From Actinomycetes bacterium (GTDB lineage: Bacteria; Actinomycetota; Acidimicrobiia; Acidimicrobiales; Microtrichaceae): a stretch of 64,000 bases of DNA. Below the pieces are notes generated by a model. The model was not told where the DNA came from. It saw nothing but the letters and a program-made list of their open reading frames with translations, and did not search any database. How positions within the stretch are numbered: the stretch's first letter is position 1; each line of letters starts with the position of its first letter. The stretch spans positions 124,001-188,000 of the forward strand of contig JAAEPF010000025.1 of NCBI GenBank assembly GCA_024222295.1. The letters are read 5' to 3'. Shown here piece after piece: positions 59,479 to 64,000 of this stretch. The translations under genes were made by a program, and so were the position numbers.

Positions 59479-60685
59479 ATCTCAGGTCGACCGGCATCTC
59501 CAGCTGTACCGGATGCTCGACATCCACGGCCCGGAGCTGGACCGCGATCGCCATCCAGAGCTGGTCCAGTTCGAACTCGAACGACGCGGACGCGTCGTCG
59601 ACCGAGGCGGGTGACTTCTCCTCCAGCACCACGTTCCCCGGTGCCAACAAACGCGCCACAACTTTTCTCATGTCCTGAGACGGGCTTCCCTCCGATCGCA
59701 CCGTCAGGACCCAATGCCCCGAATGCAACATGATCGGCAGGGACGAGACCCAGTCGGTGTGGCCACCTCCCAGATGCGGGCCCGGACTGCCGGGTCCGGG
59801 CCACATGCCCCGGCTGATCCGGGTGTTCCAGTGTGAGTCGAACACATCTGCCACCCGTTTCCTGAGGGCGGCTTCGTCCGGGTCGCGGCTGGTTCGTTCT
59901 GCGTCGATCCACCAGATGAAGCAGTCATCAGGATCAGCCGACGAACCTGCGATACGGCGAGTCAGGGCGGCGGGCTGGTCGAGTCCCTCCTCCAGTTCCC
60001 AAACACGACCGTCATAGCGGGTCAGCCAATCACCGCTCACGCGAGTCGGCTCGAATCCAGCGAGCCGCAGAAGTTCGGTGAACTCCGCTGCGGACAACTC
60101 CACCGTGTGCCCACCGTGGCTCCAGTGCAGGTGCTCGGTCACCAGCCTGTTCGGGCTGTCTGCGACCAACTGGCCACCAGGATGCAGCACCCTGGCGCTC
60201 TCGAGGAGGAAGTCGGCCAGTTCCTGCGCCCACAGGTGCTCCGTGGTCTGGCCGGCGAACACGAGGTCCACCGTGTTGTCCCCAACCCCCTCGAACCGGT
60301 CGGCGGTGGACTCCACCCAGGTGACGTAATCGGGAAGATCCTCGGGCTTCGGCTCAAATGCCTCGACACCGACGTGCGAGTCGAGTTCGCCGTAGTGCCT
60401 CTCGAACCAGTCGAAGTACCAGCGGCCCGATGCGCCGACACTCACCGCGGTCCGGGCGCCCTTGCGGACTCGTTCGAGCTCCATGGTCCGCAACTCGTGC
60501 AGCGTGTGGTGGAACACCACGGATGGCGCGTTGCTCTCGTCGCTTGTCCCAGCGCCCGTGTCGCCGACAGGGGCAGGCTGACCCACCCGGTCGATGCGGT
60601 CCGCCAGATCAACCAGGTAGGGGTGAACGGCCTTGTCCAAGGCCCTGCGCACGAGCCTCTTCGCTTGGGTGGTGGCGCTGGTCAT
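59462..60685 (-). CDS. SAM-dependent methyltransferase with C-terminal extension
   Basis: A 407-residue protein. A methyltransferase fold lies at about 65-260: TAVSVGASGRWYFDWF (79-94) as motif I, VGVEAFEP as the acidic loop, VDLVFAGQTTEHLW and SARVLHPGGQLVADSP. A C-terminal domain (about 270-407) has the pattern MWPGPGSPGPHLGGGHTDW followed by beta-rich sequence (MLHSGHWVLTVRSEG), possibly a carbohydrate-binding module. ATG 60685 is chosen because GAGAGG lies nine bases upstream. It begins 13 bases after the fusion gene's stop. The substrate is probably a sugar of the same glycan, by context only. Confidence 0.8.
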   Translation of the reverse strand: MTSATTQAKRLVRRALDKAVHPYLVDLADRIDRVGQPAPVGDTGAGTSDESNAPSVVFHHTLHELRTMELERVRKGARTAVSVGASGRWYFDWFERHYGELDSHVGVEAFEPKPEDLPDYVTWVESTADRFEGVGDNTVDLVFAGQTTEHLWAQELADFLLESARVLHPGGQLVADSPNRLVTEHLHWSHGGHTVELSAAEFTELLRLAGFEPTRVSGDWLTRYDGRVWELEEGLDQPAALTRRIAGSSADPDDCFIWWIDAERTSRDPDEAALRKRVADVFDSHWNTRISRGMWPGPGSPGPHLGGGHTDWVSSLPIMLHSGHWVLTVRSEGSPSQDMRKVVARLLAPGNVVLEEKSPASVDDASASFEFELDQLWMAIAVQLRAVDVEHPVQLEMPVDLRCDGVE

Positions 60686-60698
60686 GGCCCACATCCTC

Positions 60699-62999
60699 TC
60701 AGGGCTTTCGCCCCAGGAGGTAGACGGCGCTGGCAGCCATGCGGAGTTCGTCGGCGGACAACGACCGGTCGAGATCGTCGAGAGCGGAGATGACTTCGGC
60801 AAACCGCCCAGGTCCGAGCCTGGACTCGGCATCGACGAGTCCGCCGATCCAACCGATGGTCTCGGCCAGCCCGCCGAACTCACCCTTGTCGACCACCTCC
60901 AGATCCCGGCACAGGTGTTCTATTCCGTGGGGCGTGACGTTCATGTAGTGCGACGGCACCGCGTGCAGGGGCTGCATGAACGCCACTTCGAAGTACGCGA
61001 GTCCACCTGGCTTGAGTATCCGGACGATCTCGTCGACGGCGCGTTGGGGGTCTGGCACGTGCTCGAGCACCGCCTGGCTCTGCACCAGGTCGAAGGAGTC
61101 GTCGGCGAAGGGGAGGGCGAGACCGTCGCCATAGAGGTCGGGCAGCTCGTAGTCCATGTACTCGAGGTTGTAGACACGGTCGTCGCCGTAGCGGCGGTCG
61201 CCACCACCGCAGTCGAGTGCCACGCCATCCACCGGCATCTCGGCGACCAGCTGTGGAAACCGCCCGGGGTACGGGTTGCCCCTGTTGACCGCACCCACTC
61301 CCGGCGGGCGGAGCTGCGCAATCGGTACCGCCCTGCGCGCGGACCGCACGACCACCTGCGCGCCCTGCGATGGGCCCGACGAGCCCCCGAGCGCGGTGAC
61401 GCATGCCCGGTGGGTGCCATCACCGAGACCGCTGATGCCCACCTGCACGGGCTCGGGGGGCGATCGGTACAGGTCGACCTCGTGCTGCTCGCCTCCCTCC
61501 ACCTCCACCAGTGCGGTGCCACTCCACTCGTGGCCCAGGAACGTGATCTCGAAGCCCCCCGCACCGCACTCGAAGGCGAACCAGTCATCACCGGTTCCCT
61601 CTGCACGGCGGCCTTCGGGCACGGGCGACCACGCACCGTTCCATACGGCGTCGGCATCCAGGTCGACCGCCTGTTCCAGCTCTCCCCCGACCACCGGGTC
61701 GCCCGCTTCGAGGTTGCGCGGCAGGAACCCGGGACGGAAGTCCTCGATCACGCCGACGCGACCATGCACCGCGCACACGAGGTCGGCCGCCGCCACCGCT
61801 CCGTCGACCTGGAGTTCGCCCTGCACCGCCAGACCGCCCGAGCAGGCCGGACACGCAAGCATCTCCAGCAGGCGCTTCTGCTTGGGCGCGAACCGGCTTC
61901 GGTCGTGTTCGAGCTCGGCCATGTTCCTGCCCCTCCCACGGTGAACGGCGTTGGTCGCTTCGAGAAGCACACGCTTGCGGAATGCGTCCTGCCCGAATGT
62001 TCGCACGTACGCCTCGACGGCCCCGGCATCGGGGTCGCCGGCCCCTGCGAGCGCTCCCTCCATCGCACCGGACAAGGCATCCAGATCGCCGACCGGAACC
62101 ACGGCACCAAGGCCGGCCACCGTGTCGGGCAGTGCGCCCGCGTCGGTGGCGACGACCTGGCATCCACCGGCCAGTGCCTCGATGACGGGAACACAGAAGC
62201 CCTCGTGGTGTGAGGCGATGACGAAGACGGCATTCTCGGCGTACGCACCATCACGCGCCTTCGCCGGCACGTCGACCAGCAGCCTTAGCTGGTCGGCGAT
62301 GCCGACGGACTCGCCGAGGGACAGCAGTTCAGATGGATGGCCGGGCTCGGATTCAGTCCGGCGCCCGATGATCGTCAGGGGGTTGCGTGCCCGTACCTGC
62401 TCGCCAAGGGACGCGTACGCGCGGATCACGTCTGCGTGGCACTTGGCCCGCACCAACCGGCCGACCGACAGGACGCCCGAGCGCGGGGATGCCCCACCGA
62501 GACCGGGTCCGTCGACTCCCCCGACCAGCAGCGGCACGACGCGCGTGTCCGCCAGACCGACGGCGGCGTGCATCGCCAGTACATCTGCGTTGTGCTGCGA
62601 GTCGCACCACGCGAGGTTGGCCATTGCCGCGGCGGCGAGCTGGTCCAAACCTTCTGATGCTGCCCGTGCCGCCGCGCCGGACAGCAGCGCAGGCGGCGTG
62701 ATGTTGTGGAAGTGCACCACGACCACCGCGTGGTCGTGGCGGAGCTGCAGGGCGTTGAACAGGTCATAGTGGATTCCGTGGTGGAAGATCACCAGGTCGG
62801 CACCCGCGTAGTCCGGATGCGCGCCCATCCACCATGGATCGGCCGTCTCCACGATGGCCCCGGCCGGCAGCGCACCACCCCCCTGGGCGAACACCATGAC
62901 CTCGTGACCGGCGTCCACGAGCACCGATCGCTGCGCAACCACCGAATCCGATATCGCATCGAGTTCGATGCACAGGCCGGTGACGATCGCGACCTTCAC
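60699..62999 (-). CDS. GT4 glycosyltransferase - zinc (Trm112-like) - beta domain - methyltransferase fusion
   Basis: A 766-residue multidomain protein. Residues 1-355: GT4 (GT-B) with VLSVGRLVRAKCHADVIRAY and the E-x7-E block HHEGFCVPVIEALAGG (Glu266, Glu274). Residues about 370-430: Trm112-like segment QKRLLEMLACPACSGGL with Cys383, Cys386, Cys409 and His412 as a likely zinc site, ending GVIEDFRPGFL. Residues about 455-555: beta-rich domain resembling carbohydrate-binding modules. Residues about 575-766: class I methyltransferase with VALDCGGGDRR (593-603) and LPFADDSFDLVQSQAVLEHV (629-648). It probably adds a sugar and methylates it or the chain end. The ATG overlaps the upstream gene's stop by four bases. 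Confidence 0.85.
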   Translation of the reverse strand: MKVAIVTGLCIELDAISDSVVAQRSVLVDAGHEVMVFAQGGGALPAGAIVETADPWWMGAHPDYAGADLVIFHHGIHYDLFNALQLRHDHAVVVVHFHNITPPALLSGAAARAASEGLDQLAAAAMANLAWCDSQHNADVLAMHAAVGLADTRVVPLLVGGVDGPGLGGASPRSGVLSVGRLVRAKCHADVIRAYASLGEQVRARNPLTIIGRRTESEPGHPSELLSLGESVGIADQLRLLVDVPAKARDGAYAENAVFVIASHHEGFCVPVIEALAGGCQVVATDAGALPDTVAGLGAVVPVGDLDALSGAMEGALAGAGDPDAGAVEAYVRTFGQDAFRKRVLLEATNAVHRGRGRNMAELEHDRSRFAPKQKRLLEMLACPACSGGLAVQGELQVDGAVAAADLVCAVHGRVGVIEDFRPGFLPRNLEAGDPVVGGELEQAVDLDADAVWNGAWSPVPEGRRAEGTGDDWFAFECGAGGFEITFLGHEWSGTALVEVEGGEQHEVDLYRSPPEPVQVGISGLGDGTHRACVTALGGSSGPSQGAQVVVRSARRAVPIAQLRPPGVGAVNRGNPYPGRFPQLVAEMPVDGVALDCGGGDRRYGDDRVYNLEYMDYELPDLYGDGLALPFADDSFDLVQSQAVLEHVPDPQRAVDEIVRILKPGGLAYFEVAFMQPLHAVPSHYMNVTPHGIEHLCRDLEVVDKGEFGGLAETIGWIGGLVDAESRLGPGRFAEVISALDDLDRSLSADELRMAASAVYLLGRKP

Positions 63000-64000
63000 G
63001 ACTGCCTCCCCGCCACCTCGCCGAGGAGCGACTCGAACGAGTCGGCCATCGCTCCGACCGAATAGTGCTGCTCGTAGCGGTCCCGTCCGGCCCGGCCCAT
63101 CGCTTCTGCAGTACCTCGATCGGCGCAGAGCTCGATCACGGCGGAAGCCAGGTCAGCCGGGTCTGCAGCGACGAGGCGTCCCGTGGCGCCATCCACAACC
63201 ACCTCGCGGGCTGCCCCACTGTCGAGGGCCACCACGGGGCGGCCGGCCATCATTGCCTCGACGTACACGAGGCCGAACGACTCGAATCGAGACGGCGCCA
63301 CGAACACGGTGCAATCCCGGTAGGCGGCCCAGAGCTCGTCGTCGTCGACCATTCCGCAGAACTCGACCCTCCCGGCCCAATCCGCGTCGCCGTGGGCGTC
63401 CTCGAAGTCCAACCGTGGTGGCCGGCCCGACTCGCCGGGAATGTCATCCCGGCCGACTATCACCAACCTGGCCCGTTCGTCGGCGGACAGGATCTGCGGT
63501 GCCGCGTCCAGCAGGAGGTCGATGCCCTTGCGCTTCTCGAGGCGCCCGACGAACAGCACGACCGGCGCGGAGTCCGCGCTGGTCGACGGAGGGCCGAGGT
63601 GGTCCGGCACTCCGAGAGGGCTGACGACGGCCCGACCCGGATCGAACCCCGCCCCGGAGACCGAGATGGTCTCCTCGAGCACCGCGTCAGAGATCGCGTG
63701 CACGAGATCGCTGCGCTCGATCACCTGCCGCTCCAGCGCCAGCAAGGGTTCCACGAAGTCCGACATAAACGCCGGGTCGGAGGTCCATTCCGGCTTCGTC
63801 GGCAGCGTGATCCCCAGGGTGGTCACGAGGGTGGTGACCACGGGCACCTCGCCATCGAGCAGCCGCAGTGTCTCCACGTCCCACATCGCTCCGAGCACGG
63901 CGTCCACCGGCCTGCGGCCGTGGATGCGGTTGACCTCCCCTGCCACCGACGATGCGTTCCCCCAGATCCGTGCGGGCACACCATCGGGTCGGTCCGGAGC
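62996..64000 (-). CDS. GT4 glycosyltransferase (5' end outside window)
   Basis: The frame stays open through the right edge, so the N-terminus is missing; 334 codons plus stop are visible. The C-terminal donor domain has APVVLFVGRLEKRKGIDLLLDA, LVIVGRDD and the E-x7-E block SRFESFGLVYVEAMMAGRPVV. The visible part of the N-terminal domain has VDAVLGAMWDVETLRLL and a KPEWTSDPAF segment. It couples to the next gene by a four-base overlap (ATGA), so it is the first visible gene of the run to 56301. GTG 63979 is only an internal codon. Confidence 0.87.
   Translation of the reverse strand, partial: APDRPDGVPARIWGNASSVAGEVNRIHGRRPVDAVLGAMWDVETLRLLDGEVPVVTTLVTTLGITLPTKPEWTSDPAFMSDFVEPLLALERQVIERSDLVHAISDAVLEETISVSGAGFDPGRAVVSPLGVPDHLGPPSTSADSAPVVLFVGRLEKRKGIDLLLDAAPQILSADERARLVIVGRDDIPGESGRPPRLDFEDAHGDADWAGRVEFCGMVDDDELWAAYRDCTVFVAPSRFESFGLVYVEAMMAGRPVVALDSGAAREVVVDGATGRLVAADPADLASAVIELCADRGTAEAMGRAGRDRYEQHYSVGAMADSFESLLGEVAGRQS

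Overview
The window is a high-GC (roughly two-thirds G+C by eye), densely coding bacterial chromosome segment with no rRNA, tRNA, CRISPR array or insertion sequence that I could see, and no non-coding gap above about 230 bases. Gene content points to an actinobacterium: coenzyme F420 genes (cofD, cofE) with a luciferase-like F420-type oxidoreductase, DUF3499 and DUF5719 proteins, an AccA3-type biotin carboxylase/BCCP fusion, LytR-CpsA-Psr proteins and a ManB/Trm112/SIS-isomerase block. A deep branch such as Acidimicrobiia fits, but this is inference. At 11 transcription-unit heads a TANNNT hexamer sits 6-8 bases before the start codon, the layout of leaderless actinobacterial promoters.

Layout. 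1-2.8 kb: an acyltransferase-SGNH fusion cut by the window edge, then a peptidoglycan-binding lipoprotein with a clear terminator. 2.8-11.2 kb (minus strand): PGI/PMI isomerase, Trm112-like protein, phosphomannomutase, a GtrA-GT2 polyprenyl-phosphate sugar synthase, a large GT-C-like membrane protein, a zinc ribbon, a CPBP protease and DUF3499. 11.3-18.8 kb: FtsH, then a thioredoxin-like protein, DUF5719 and a giant GT2-membrane protein. 18.9-26.8 kb: GDP-sugar reductase, XRE regulator, GDP-mannose dehydratase, cofD-cofE, SDRs, the F420-type oxidoreductase and a GalE-like epimerase. 26.9-35.1 kb: sugar-1-phosphate nucleotidyltransferase, an anchored protein of unknown function, three GT4 enzymes, GDP-fucose synthase and an LCP protein. 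35.2-39.8 kb: pabB-pabC, birA and the acyl-CoA carboxylase alpha chain. 40-64 kb: a glycan locus with a frameshifted membrane protein, UDP-glucose dehydrogenase, methyltransferases, two UPF0104-type membrane proteins, an asparagine-synthase-like protein, a pyruvyl transferase, several GT2/GT4/GT-C proteins, two tandem paralogous membrane proteins and a GT4-zinc-domain-methyltransferase fusion.

How it fits together. The window holds a nearly complete GDP-mannose economy: fructose-6-P to mannose-6-P (PGI/PMI), to mannose-1-P (ManB), to GDP-mannose (nucleotidyltransferase at 27 kb), to GDP-4-keto-6-deoxymannose (Gmd), then to GDP-L-fucose (Fcl) and probably GDP-D-rhamnose (Rmd-like). UDP-glucose dehydrogenase adds UDP-glucuronate. 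Lipid-linked sugar synthesis and GT-C proteins suggest extracytoplasmic glycosylation; the LCP protein may attach glycans to the wall. Pyruvyl, acyl and methyl transfer functions would decorate the polymer.

Most notable for follow-up: two near-identical 22-23 bp palindromes 34 kb apart that differ by a compensatory base-pair swap, both between convergent genes; a compound hairpin after the carboxylase gene; a perfect 19-bp operator-like palindrome; the GT4-zinc-methyltransferase fusion operon; and an asparagine-synthase homologue lacking the glutaminase cysteine.
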